From positions 62,001 through 126,000 of the forward strand of contig NZ_JAAGLT010000003.1 of assembly GCF_010548275.1 (NCBI RefSeq): a DNA stretch of 64,000 nt. Direction: 5' to 3'. Source of the DNA: Streptomyces sp. SID12488 (GTDB lineage: Bacteria; Actinomycetota; Actinomycetes; Streptomycetales; Streptomycetaceae). How positions within the stretch are numbered: position 1 is the stretch's first letter; the number at the start of each line of letters is the position of its first letter. The notes below the pieces were generated by a model that worked only from the letters and a program-made list of their open reading frames with translations, searched no databases and had not been told where the DNA came from. The translations under genes and the position numbers were made by a program. Positions 16,414 to 25,765 of this stretch are shown here, one piece after another.

Positions 16414-18203
16414 TGCCCAGCCACCTCACCACCGCTCTCCGGCGCCTGCACGCGCCGGCGACTCTCGCCGCCCTGCTCGGCGTGGTCGCCGTGCTGCTCG
16501 CCGGGCCGGCAGCCGCGCCCGCCGCGGCCGAGAGCTACACCCCGGTCGCCGGGGCCGGTTCGACCTGGGCGGAGAACGCCATCGAACAGTGGCGCAAGGC
16601 CGTCAACCAGTACGGCATGCGGATCAGTTACGCCGGCGGCGGCTCCTCCGACGGCCGCCGCCAGTTCCTCAGCGGCACGGTGGACTTCGCGGTCTCGGAC
16701 ATCCCGTTCCAGACCCGCCCGACCGACGGCTCGGCCGCCGAGCGCCCGTCCTCCGGCAGTTACGCCTACATGCCGATCGTGGCCGGCGGCACCTCCTTCA
16801 TGTACCACCTGACGGTCAACGGCAGGAAGGTCACCAACCTCCGCCTCTCCGGGGACGTGGTCACCAAGATCTTCACCGGCGTCGTGAAGTACTGGGACGA
16901 CCCGGTCGTCAAGGCCGACAATCCGGGGCTGCAGTTGCCGCACCGAGCCGTCGTGCCCGTCGTCCGCTCCGACGGTTCGGGCTCCACCGCCCAGTTCACC
17001 ATGTGGATGGCCAACCAGCACGCGTCGCTGTGGAAGGCCTACTGCGCCCGCGTCGGCCGCTCCGGCGCCTGCGGGCAGACCTCGTACTACCCGACCGTCT
17101 CCGGCATGATCGCCCAGTCCGGCGACCCGGGCGTGGCGGGGTACGTCGCCCAGAACTACGGCGAGGGCGCGATCGGGTACGTCAACTACTCGTACGCCAT
17201 CAACGAGGGCTATCCGGTCGCCAAGGTCCTCAACCACGCGGGCTACTACACCGAGCCGACCCCGAAGAACGTCGCCGTCTCGCTGCTCAAGGCGAAGATC
17301 AACACCAACAAGAACTCCGCCGACTACCTCACCCAGAAGCTCGAAGGCGTCTACAACGACGCCGACAAGCGCAACTACCCGCTGTCCAGCTACTCGTACA
17401 TGATCCTGCCGCTGAAGGTGCAGGGCACCTTCACCAAGGACAAGGGCAAGACGCTCGGCGCGTTCTCCTACTACTTCATGTGCCAGGGCCAGCAACAGGC
17501 GCCCAAGCTCGGCTACTCGCCGCTGCCGATCAACCTGGTGCGGGCGGGCTTCGACCAGATCCGCCGGATCCCCGGTGTGAAGACGCAGAACATCAACATC
17601 AAGGGCTGCAACAACCCCACCTTCAGCGCCGACGGCCGCAACAGGCTTGCTGAGACGGCCCCTTACCCGGCCGCCTGCGACAAGAAGGGCGCCGCGCCCT
17701 GCACCACGGGCAGCGGCGGCGCCAAACCGGCCTCGGGGAGCGGTGGTTCGGGCGGTTCCGGAGGCTCCGGCGGTACGACGTCCGGGGGCACGACCGGCGG
17801 TACGGCGACCGGGGGCACCGCGTCCGGGGGGACCACCGGCGGCTCGGCGAGCGGCGGAGGCGCGGCGGCGAGCGGGGGCGCGGGCGGCGACGGGAAGTCG
17901 GCCGTCGACCCGGACACCGGGCAGGTGCTGTCCGCGAACTCCGGTGGTGGTACCGCCACCGGCACAGCCGGCGGAACCGCCGTCGACGGGACGATCGCCC
18001 TGGCCCAGCCGGTCGCGGTGGCCGGACGCGGCGGCTGGACCGGCACCCAGACCCTGATGCTCCTCGCGGCGCTGCTCATCCTCGGGCTCGTCCTGCTGCC
18101 GTCCGTCGTCGCACGGGCGCTCGGCGCTCGCGGCGGCAACGGCACCGGCACTGGTACCGGCACTGGCACCGGCGGCGACAGCACGGACGGGAACTCACGA
18201 TGA
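16413..18203 (+). CDS. PstS-like binding protein with C-terminal membrane anchor
   Basis: Extracellular anion-binding protein of 596 residues. A signal peptide (ATLAALLGVVAVLLAGPAAA) precedes the PBP fold. PstS ligand-loop motifs are visible: GAGSTWAENAIEQW, the GTVDFAVSDIPF loop and VVRSDGSGSTAQFTMWM. After about residue 425 comes a Gly/Ser/Thr-rich linker (TTSGGTTGGTATGGTASGGT), then a C-terminal hydrophobic span TLMLLAALLILGLVLLPSVVA (about 547-567) and a short Gly/Thr tail. Ordinary Streptomyces PstS is a lipoprotein; this one has no lipobox and is tethered by its tail. It overlaps both neighbours. Confidence 0.88.
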   Translation: MPSHLTTALRRLHAPATLAALLGVVAVLLAGPAAAPAAAESYTPVAGAGSTWAENAIEQWRKAVNQYGMRISYAGGGSSDGRRQFLSGTVDFAVSDIPFQTRPTDGSAAERPSSGSYAYMPIVAGGTSFMYHLTVNGRKVTNLRLSGDVVTKIFTGVVKYWDDPVVKADNPGLQLPHRAVVPVVRSDGSGSTAQFTMWMANQHASLWKAYCARVGRSGACGQTSYYPTVSGMIAQSGDPGVAGYVAQNYGEGAIGYVNYSYAINEGYPVAKVLNHAGYYTEPTPKNVAVSLLKAKINTNKNSADYLTQKLEGVYNDADKRNYPLSSYSYMILPLKVQGTFTKDKGKTLGAFSYYFMCQGQQQAPKLGYSPLPINLVRAGFDQIRRIPGVKTQNINIKGCNNPTFSADGRNRLAETAPYPAACDKKGAAPCTTGSGGAKPASGSGGSGGSGGSGGTTSGGTTGGTATGGTASGGTTGGSASGGGAAASGGAGGDGKSAVDPDTGQVLSANSGGGTATGTAGGTAVDGTIALAQPVAVAGRGGWTGTQTLMLLAALLILGLVLLPSVVARALGARGGNGTGTGTGTGTGGDSTDGNSR

Positions 18204-20887
18204 AGACGGCCATGAGCACGAGCCGGATACGCCGGCTGCTGGTGCGCCTCACAGCAGGGGCTGCCGTCGGGGCCCTCGCCGGGCTCGCCGTCGCGCAGAC
18301 CGCGCCGCCCGCGACAGCCGACGCGGGCAGCGACTCGGCCGTCACCGTCTCCGGGCGCGGCGAGTTCAAGGACATGCGGTTCACCGTCAGCCAGACCGAG
18401 CACCTCACCAGCCAGGCGGTCACCGTCTCCTGGACCGGCGGCACTCCGACCGCCCTCGCGGGCACCCTGTTCAACACCGACTTCGTGCAGATCATGCAGT
18501 GCTGGGGCGACGACGACGGCACGGTCGCCGCCAACCCGGGCCCGTCGCGCACCCAGTGCCAGTACGGCGCCTCCCCGACCACCGACCGGGGCAGCTGGCC
18601 CGGCAACGAGTACGACGACACCCGCAAGGTCTTCTACAGCGCCGACCCCACCAACTACGGCCAGGACGACCGCTACGGCGCCGGAAACGTGTCCGGCCTC
18701 GGCGAGGTGCCCTTCAAGTCCGTCGACGGCACGCTGATCACCTCCGGCACCCAGAACAACGCCCTGTTCAACCGCAACACCACCAACGAGGTCGACTTCG
18801 CCCGCACAGGCGCCGACGGCACCGGCCGGGAGTACGTCGAGGTGCAGACCGCCAACGAGGCCCCGCACCTGGGCTGCGGCACCCCCGTACGGCAGAACGG
18901 GACCGTGAAGCCCCGCTCCTGCTGGCTGGTCATCGTCCCGCAGGGCCATCTCGACCTGGACGGCAAGCCGTACGCCGACACCAGCCAGGTGAACGCCGGT
19001 TCGCCGGTCTCCGCGACCAACTGGAAGAACCGCGTGGCCGTCCGGCTCGGCTTCAACACGGTCGGCGCCAACTGCGCGCTGGGCTCCGACGAGCGCGCCA
19101 CCTCGGGCAGCGAACTCGCCGCCGACGCCATGAGCAGCTGGCAGACCGCCCTCTGCCCGAGCGGCAAGGTGTACGGCTACACGGAACTCGGCGAGCCGGA
19201 CACCCGCTCCGACCTCATCGCCGACGGCTCCTCGGGCCTGGCGTTCACCACCCGGGCCCTCGGCGCGGACGCGGGCACGACCGCACCGGCGGACCCCACC
19301 GTCTACGCGCCGACCACGCTCTCGGGCACCGTCATCGGCTTCACCGTCGAACGCAGACCCAAGGCAGGAGCCTCCGAGGCGGTCCGTAAGCTCGCCGGCA
19401 CCAAGGTCGAGTCGCTCGACCTGACCCCCCGTCTGGTCGCCAAGCTGCTCACCGAGTCCTACCGCAACTCCCCCTGGGGAGCGGTCGTCGGCACCACCGC
19501 CGCGAAGGGCTACGGCTGGGCGACGAACAACCCGGCCGGACTGGCCAGCGACCCCGAGTTCATCGCGCTCAACCCGGAGTTCGCCGAACTGTCCGTCCCC
19601 GAGACCCCGGCCACCGACACCGACCTGCTCACCGCGCTGGGCCACAGCGACTCGGCACGCGCGGTCTGGCAGTGGATCGTCTCCGACAAGGAGGCGCGCA
19701 ACTTCCTCGCGGGCGTCTCCGACGACTGGGGAATGAAGGTCAACCCGTCGTTCAGCACCAACGTGGACCTGAACCCGACCGGTTTCGCCTTCGACCCGGC
19801 CGACACCGACACCTACCCCAAGAGCGACCGCTGGTGCACGATCCCGCCGGGCACCGGCGCCACCGCACCCCAGTGCATGATCGACTTTCATCCGTACGTG
19901 ACGGACATGCACGCCGGCGCTCTGCACACCCGGCGCGCCGACAGCCTCTGGAAGGCGATCTGGGACCCGCTGGCGAGCCCGCCCGCGTACAAGAACCCCG
20001 GCCCGCAGACGGTCGGTTCCCGGTTCGTGATCACGGTGACCGACGCGGCCTCCGCCGCCCGCTACGGGCTCCAGACCGCGCGGCTGCGCAATGCCGCCGG
20101 CACGTTCACGGCGCCGACCCCCGCGGCCCTCACCGCCGCCGCGGCGAGTGCGTCCGGCGCGAAGGCCCCGGAGATCGTCCCGGCCAAGGCGACCGCGAAG
20201 GGCGCGTACCCGCTCGCACAGCTCGTCTACGCGGCAGTGCGCCCGGCGAAGCTCGACCCCGCCGCCCGCAAGGACTACGCGACCCTGCTGACGTACGCGG
20301 CCGGCAAGGGCCAGATCAGCGGCGCAGACCCGGGCCGCCTCCCGGTCGGCTACGCCCCGCTGCCGAAGGCCCTGCGGGACAGGACGGTCAAGGCCGCCAC
20401 CGCTCTCGCCCACTACACCGGCCCGTCCGCCGACCCCGGCGGTTCCTCTTCCTCCGGCGGCACGTCCGGCGGATCCAGCGGCGGGGGCACGTCCGGCGGC
20501 GGCTCCGGCACCTCCGGCGGCCTGGGCGGTTCGGGCGGCACACAGTCCGGGGCCGGGACCGGCGGTGACTCGACCGGCGGTGCCGCGTCCGGCGGCGGCG
20601 GTGCGAGCGCGTCGCCCAGCGACCGGCCCTCGTACGGCGGCGGCGAGGCCGTCGAGACCACCGCCCTCGGCACCACACCCGCCGACCCGGCGAACGCGCT
20701 GCGCTACGCCGTCCCGGTGGGCGCCGCGCTCGGCGCCGCGGCCGGAATCGGGGCGCCCTTCGCGGGCGGCGGCCGACTGCGGTTGCCGCTCCGGGTCCCG
20801 CTTCCCGGCGGTCGCACCGTGACTGTCATCCCCGAACTCACCCTGCCGGAGCGGCTGCGCAGGCTGCTGCCACCCGGCCGGGGCTGA
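18200..20887 (+). CDS. Large secreted surface protein with PstS-like segments
   Basis: Unfamiliar protein of 895 residues. A signal peptide (TAGAAVGALAGLAVAQTA) leads into a region with several Cys and a VTVSWTGGTP start. About residues 410-475 read LTPRLVAKLLTESYRNS then DPEFIALNPEF, which resembles the PstS pattern of LTGKVIADIF and DPxIxxLNP. Near 670-740, AYPLAQLVYAAVRP and GQISGADPGRLPVGYAPLP match the end of PstS folds. A Gly/Ser linker follows, then a weak hydrophobic span (YAVPVGAALGAAAGIGAPFAGG) and a basic tail. It is probably an anchored PBP-like protein with insertions. It overlaps the previous gene as ATGA. Confidence 0.75.
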   Translation: MKTAMSTSRIRRLLVRLTAGAAVGALAGLAVAQTAPPATADAGSDSAVTVSGRGEFKDMRFTVSQTEHLTSQAVTVSWTGGTPTALAGTLFNTDFVQIMQCWGDDDGTVAANPGPSRTQCQYGASPTTDRGSWPGNEYDDTRKVFYSADPTNYGQDDRYGAGNVSGLGEVPFKSVDGTLITSGTQNNALFNRNTTNEVDFARTGADGTGREYVEVQTANEAPHLGCGTPVRQNGTVKPRSCWLVIVPQGHLDLDGKPYADTSQVNAGSPVSATNWKNRVAVRLGFNTVGANCALGSDERATSGSELAADAMSSWQTALCPSGKVYGYTELGEPDTRSDLIADGSSGLAFTTRALGADAGTTAPADPTVYAPTTLSGTVIGFTVERRPKAGASEAVRKLAGTKVESLDLTPRLVAKLLTESYRNSPWGAVVGTTAAKGYGWATNNPAGLASDPEFIALNPEFAELSVPETPATDTDLLTALGHSDSARAVWQWIVSDKEARNFLAGVSDDWGMKVNPSFSTNVDLNPTGFAFDPADTDTYPKSDRWCTIPPGTGATAPQCMIDFHPYVTDMHAGALHTRRADSLWKAIWDPLASPPAYKNPGPQTVGSRFVITVTDAASAARYGLQTARLRNAAGTFTAPTPAALTAAAASASGAKAPEIVPAKATAKGAYPLAQLVYAAVRPAKLDPAARKDYATLLTYAAGKGQISGADPGRLPVGYAPLPKALRDRTVKAATALAHYTGPSADPGGSSSSGGTSGGSSGGGTSGGGSGTSGGLGGSGGTQSGAGTGGDSTGGAASGGGGASASPSDRPSYGGGEAVETTALGTTPADPANALRYAVPVGAALGAAAGIGAPFAGGGRLRLPLRVPLPGGRTVTVIPELTLPERLRRLLPPGRG

Positions 20888-20919
20888 GCCCCGGAGCCTC
20901 CGGCCCACCGGCCGGGGCT
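20887..20919. terminator. GC-rich hairpin after the large surface protein gene
   Basis: AGCCCCGG pairs with CCGGGGCT, with further pairing inside, starting at the stop codon of the 895-residue protein. There is no T-run. It may reduce transcription into the next gene, 160 bases away. Confidence 0.45.
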
Positions 20920-21048
20920 CCCCACAGACGGCCGCCCGCCCCGAATCGCAGTCGGGGCGGACAGCCCGTACCACCCTGCCATACCCGCAAGATCTGCAAG
21001 ATCTGCCCGATCCATCGGTTCCACACGACGCACAACAGGAGAACCTCG

Positions 21049-23031
21049 ATGCGCAGAACGCGCCTCACGGCGGCCATGGTCGCCGCCGCCGTGGTGTCCG
21101 GCACGCTGGCTCTCGCGAGCCCGGCGTCCGCCGACCCCACCCCCGCCGGAACGTTCCGCCAGCTCGTGGGCGTGGGTTCCGACACCACCCAGGACGTCCT
21201 GAACGCCCTCGCCGGTGACACCGTCAACGAGAACAGCTACGCCGGTACGGCCGTGAAGTCGGCGGCCGGCGCGGGCCTCGCCTCCTACGACGCGATCGGC
21301 TCCGCGACCATCCAGACCCGATCGGGCGGTCAGGTGTTCAGCCGGCCCAACGGCTCCGGCGCCGGCCGGACCGCGCTCAGTATGTCGCTGACGGGCGACC
21401 TGTACCCCAACGGGCAGGGCGTCGCCATCAAGGGCCAGGTCGACTTCGCCCGTTCCTCGGGCGGCCCGAGCGTCTCCGGCAACGCGCTCACCTACATCCC
21501 GTTCGCCCGGGACGCGGTCGGCGTCGCGGTCCGCGGCACCGGCCTCGACAGCCTGACGGTCGACCAACTGCACGACGTCTACGCGGCCGGCAGCGACCAC
21601 AAGGTCAACGGCCAGACCGTGACGCCGGTCCTCCCGCAGAAGAACTCCGGCACCCGCAAGTTCTTCCTCGGGGTGATCGGCCTCGACGAGAACACGGTCG
21701 ACCCGCACCTCACCACCGTCCAGGAGAACCAGGCCGACTCCGCGCTCACCGCGGACGGCACGCTCGTCCCGTTCTCCGTGGGCAGCTGGATCGCCCAGAA
21801 CAACGGCATCGCCCCCAACCACGGCGAGACCGCGGTCGCCGCCGGCGCGCACCTGGCGAGCGTCACGCTGCCCGGCGACACCGGCGCCACCAGCCCGGTC
21901 ACCACGGTCAACGGCAAGCTCTCCCCGGTCGGCGGCTACTACGAGAACGCCACCTTCGGCCGCGACGTCTACAACGTCGTCCCGACCCGGACGATCGACC
22001 CGAGCAGCATCTTCTTCGACAAGGACGTCTACGACGTCTTCGTCAGCAGCGGCACCCACGAGGCGGCCCTCGCCTCCGACGACGCCAAGGGTGTCATCGC
22101 CAAGTTCGGCTTCCTGAACGAGTCGTACAACGGCTCGGTCAACCTCGCCAAGCACGCCAAGGTCGGCGGCCTGGAGATCGGCGGCCTGGCAGTCGGTACG
22201 CCGGCCGCGCCCGCGCTGAAGACCACCCTCGGCGACGCGAGCGTCAAGCTGGCCTGGACCCCCGCGTTCCCCGCCCCGGCCCAGCCCGTCACCGACTACC
22301 GCGTGACGCTGAAGGGTGCCGACGGCGCGCTCGTGGCCACCAAGGACGTCCCGGCCACCACCACGTCGTTCACCTTCTCGGGCCTCGCCACCGGCACGTA
22401 CACCGCCTCGGTCGCCGCCGCCAACGTGATCGGCACCGGCGGCGAGGCCTCCTGGACCGGCGCCGTCAAGTACGCCAGCACCACGAAGGCGACCACCGCC
22501 ACGGCCGCGTACGGCGTCGCCCCGAAGGTCGCCGTCACCGTGACCGGCACCCACGGCGTGGTCCCCGCCGGCAAGGTCACCGTCAAGGAGGGCGCCACCA
22601 CCCTCGGCACCGGCACCCTCAGCAGCGCAGGCAAGGTCACCGTCAGCCTGTCGAACCACCTCAAGGTGGCCACGCACACCCTGACCGTCTCCTACGCGGG
22701 CAGCGCCAAGCTCAACTCCTCCTCGGCGACCGTCTCCCTGAAGGTCACCAAGGCGACCCCGGCCGTCACCGCCACCGCCCCGGCCTCGGTCAGCCACACC
22801 GCCCGCGCCAAGGTCACCGTGAAGGTCACCGCGACCGGCACCACGCCCACCGGCACGGTCCGCGTATACGAGGGCTCCCGCATCATCGCCACCGGCACGC
22901 TGAGCGCCGGCAAGGTGACCGTCACCCTGCCGAAGCTGAGCAAGGGCAAGCACACGCTGCACGCCTTCTACGCCGGTTCGACGACGGTGAACTCGAAGAA
23001 CGGCGCGAACTTCGTCGTCAAGTCCACCTGA
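21049..23031 (+). CDS. Secreted PstS-like binding protein with FN3 and Ig-like repeats
   Basis: Protein of 660 residues with a signal peptide (MVAAAVVSGTLALASPASA). The PBP part (about 35-375) carries GVGSDTTQDVLNALAG, GQVDFARSSGGPS and LPQKNSGTRKFFLGVIG, which correspond to PstS ligand loops. An FN3-like domain follows (about 385-475: SVKLAWTPAFPAP, then TYTASVAAANVIG). Two Ig-like Big_5-type repeats of about 90 residues end the protein (AGKVTVKEGATTLGTGTL, and TGTVRVYEGSRIIATGTL). There is no lipobox, LPXTG or membrane tail, so retention would need binding to the wall or partners. Start ATG 21049 follows ACAGGAGAACC. Confidence 0.85.
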   Translation: MRRTRLTAAMVAAAVVSGTLALASPASADPTPAGTFRQLVGVGSDTTQDVLNALAGDTVNENSYAGTAVKSAAGAGLASYDAIGSATIQTRSGGQVFSRPNGSGAGRTALSMSLTGDLYPNGQGVAIKGQVDFARSSGGPSVSGNALTYIPFARDAVGVAVRGTGLDSLTVDQLHDVYAAGSDHKVNGQTVTPVLPQKNSGTRKFFLGVIGLDENTVDPHLTTVQENQADSALTADGTLVPFSVGSWIAQNNGIAPNHGETAVAAGAHLASVTLPGDTGATSPVTTVNGKLSPVGGYYENATFGRDVYNVVPTRTIDPSSIFFDKDVYDVFVSSGTHEAALASDDAKGVIAKFGFLNESYNGSVNLAKHAKVGGLEIGGLAVGTPAAPALKTTLGDASVKLAWTPAFPAPAQPVTDYRVTLKGADGALVATKDVPATTTSFTFSGLATGTYTASVAAANVIGTGGEASWTGAVKYASTTKATTATAAYGVAPKVAVTVTGTHGVVPAGKVTVKEGATTLGTGTLSSAGKVTVSLSNHLKVATHTLTVSYAGSAKLNSSSATVSLKVTKATPAVTATAPASVSHTARAKVTVKVTATGTTPTGTVRVYEGSRIIATGTLSAGKVTVTLPKLSKGKHTLHAFYAGSTTVNSKNGANFVVKST

Positions 23032-23053
23032 TCCCTGCCCCAACCTGCCCCAC

Positions 23054-23091
23054 CGCGTCGGGGGGACCGCCGCCATGGTCCCCCCGACGCG
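23054..23091. terminator. Strong terminator-like hairpin
   Basis: A perfect 15-bp stem (CGCGTCGGGGGGACC with its inverse GGTCCCCCCGACGCG) and an eight-base loop begin 23 bases after the stop of the FN3/Ig-like binding protein. It separates that gene from the sortase-like gene and pstB, so those two may have their own promoter or rely on read-through. Confidence 0.7.
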
Positions 23092-23153
23092 TCCCTGAAC
23101 CCCTGAGTCCCTGAACCCCCGATACCCCTGAACCGCGAAGGAGGCGGGCCGCC

Positions 23154-24080
23154 GTGACGGTCGCCGTACAGACCACGCTCGCACCGGCGACGGCACCGGC
23201 GGCGTCCGCGTCCCGGACACGCGTCGCGAGCGTCACCGTCGTGCGCCACCTCGCCCGGGGTGGCCTGCTCAGCCTCGCCGCCCTGCTGCTCGGCGTCACC
23301 GCACAGCTGCTGTTGCTCAGCGGCATCCAGCAACACAGCGCCCAGCAGGCCGCGTTCGACGCCCTGCGCGACCAACTCGCCCAGGGCACCGCCCCGGTGG
23401 CGCAGGTCGACCAGGAGGGCAGGCTGCTCGCACCGGGCACACCGGTCGCGCTGATCGACGTACCCGCCCTGCATCTGTCCCAGGTCGTCCTGGAGGGCAC
23501 CGACTCCGCCGTGCTGACCGACGGCCCCGGTCACCGCCGGGACACCCCGATGCCCGGTCAGGCCGGCACCAGCGTGCTGATGGGCCGGGCCGCGGCCTAC
23601 GGCGGCCCCTTCGGGCAGTTGGCCGACCTCGCCGCAGGAGACACCTTCACCGTCGTCACCGGCCAGGGCAAGGCGAAGTACCAGGTCACCGGCGTACGAC
23701 GGGCCGGTGATCCGGCGCCCGCCGCCCTCGCCGCCGGGAAGGGGCGCCTGGTGCTGGTCACCGCGACCGGCCCGCGCTTCATGCCGGAGGGTGTCCTGCG
23801 CGTCGACGCCGACCTGGTGTCCGCGCCCGCCGAGACCCCGGCGGCAGTCATCCGCTCCGGCACCCTGCCGCAGGCCGAGGAGCCCCTCGCCCGGCCCTCC
23901 GGAGTGCCCTGGCCGCTGGTGATGTGGCTCCAGGCCCTGCTGCTCGCGGCGGTCGCCGCGGTGTGGACCTGGCACCGGTGGGGCCGGCACCAGACGTGGA
24001 TCGTCTTCGCCCCGGTCGTCGCCGTCCTGGGCCTCCAGGTCGCCACCCGCGCCACCGAGCTGCTGCCGAACCTGCTGTGA
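23154..24080 (+). CDS. Sortase-fold membrane protein without catalytic His and Cys
   Basis: Protein of 308 residues with the outline of a class E-type sortase. A membrane segment spans about 36-57 ([20 protein letters not shown]) and the barrel covers about 95-225. It carries [36 protein letters not shown] and [17 protein letters not shown]. In active sortases the next strand reads AGHR; here it is MGRAAAYGG, with Arg145 at the His site. The TLTTC cysteine strand reads VLVTA, with Ala204 in place of Cys. Two further hydrophobic spans end the protein. Start GTG 23154, behind AAGGAGGCGG. It is probably not a transpeptidase. Confidence 0.82.
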   Translation: MTVAVQTTLAPATAPAASASRTRVASVTVVRHLARGGLLSLAALLLGVTAQLLLLSGIQQHSAQQAAFDALRDQLAQGTAPVAQVDQEGRLLAPGTPVALIDVPALHLSQVVLEGTDSAVLTDGPGHRRDTPMPGQAGTSVLMGRAAAYGGPFGQLADLAAGDTFTVVTGQGKAKYQVTGVRRAGDPAPAALAAGKGRLVLVTATGPRFMPEGVLRVDADLVSAPAETPAAVIRSGTLPQAEEPLARPSGVPWPLVMWLQALLLAAVAAVWTWHRWGRHQTWIVFAPVVAVLGLQVATRATELLPNLL

Positions 24081-24133
24081 GCCCCGACGCGACGCCTTCC
24101 GCGCCCCGACTTCTCCGACACGAGGTACCCGAC

Positions 24134-25018
<885 letters not shown>

Positions 25019-25227
25019 GCCCACGAGTGGGCCGACCACTTGGTCGATTTCCGGGCCCACGAGAAAATTTTCCGAACCCCTTTCAACCTTTCCGCCCCGA
25101 GCGCGCTCAAGAACAGGTGAGACACACACCTGTGAGACGTGTGAGGGGCGTGATGCGTATCAGGCAGGTGTGCCTCTACGGCATATGAGCTCAACAGCCA
25201 TACGCGGGACGGGAAAAGGGAGAGTGG

Positions 25228-25731
25228 ATGTCGGCGACGGTCCGGCAGCGGGACTTCGAGGAGTACGCGCGGGCAGGCCGGCAACGGCTGTACCGGACGG
25301 CGTATCTGCTCTGCGGCGACCGCGAACACGCCCGCGACCTGGTCCAGTCCACGCTGGCCCGGCTCTTCCAGCACTGGCACCGGGCGAGCCGGGCCGAGCA
25401 CCTCGACGCCTACGCCCGAACCGTCCTGACCCGGCTGTTCCTGCACGAGCGCCGGCGCCGGCTGCGCGACCTGCTCGCCCACGCCCGCCCCGACCCCGCG
25501 CCCGCCGAGCCCAGACCCGAGCTGCGCGTCACCCTCATGGCCGCGCTCGGTCAACTCCCGCCCCGGGCAAGGACGATGGTCGTCCTGCGCTACTGGGAGG
25601 ACCTGAGCGTGTCGGAGGTGGCCGCGCAGCTGCGGTGCAGCGAGTCCACCGTCAAGAGCCAGTGCTCCCGCTCCCTGACCCGGCTGCGCGCGGTGCTGGG
25701 CGAAGCCCATGTGTACACCGCCGAGTACTGA
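25228..25731 (+). CDS. ECF sigma factor, SigE-type family
   Basis: Sigma factor of 167 residues. Region 2 is RLYRTAYLLCGDREHARDLVQSTLARLFQHW (two parts within residues 16-46); region 4 is PPRARTMVVLRYWEDLSVSE then CSESTVKSQCSRSLTRLR. The pattern is that of the SigE/RpoE family common in Streptomyces. Start ATG 25228 follows GGGAGAGTGG. A membrane protein gene begins 34 bases after its stop, where an anti-sigma factor would be expected. It lies 209 bases downstream of pstB, so it could be linked to that locus, but that is only proximity. Confidence 0.9.
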   Translation: MSATVRQRDFEEYARAGRQRLYRTAYLLCGDREHARDLVQSTLARLFQHWHRASRAEHLDAYARTVLTRLFLHERRRRLRDLLAHARPDPAPAEPRPELRVTLMAALGQLPPRARTMVVLRYWEDLSVSEVAAQLRCSESTVKSQCSRSLTRLRAVLGEAHVYTAEY

Positions 25732-25765
25732 CCCCCGTACGCCTCCAGCGCTGAGAGGAACATCC

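Noticed and set aside
17715..17880. Tandem GGTACGACG/GGGGGCACC repeats as a DNA-level element
   Set aside because: They encode the Gly/Thr/Ser linker of the anchored binding protein and vary as codons do.
17663..20974. A 1103-codon open frame on the minus strand opposite the two anchored binding proteins
   Set aside because: It is antisense to two genes with clear signal peptides, motifs and overlaps. Long antisense frames are expected at this G+C content, and it has no recognisable domain.
20704..23220. An 838-codon minus-strand frame opposite the FN3/Ig-like protein
   Set aside because: It is antisense to a well-supported gene, crosses a hairpin and has no recognisable domain.
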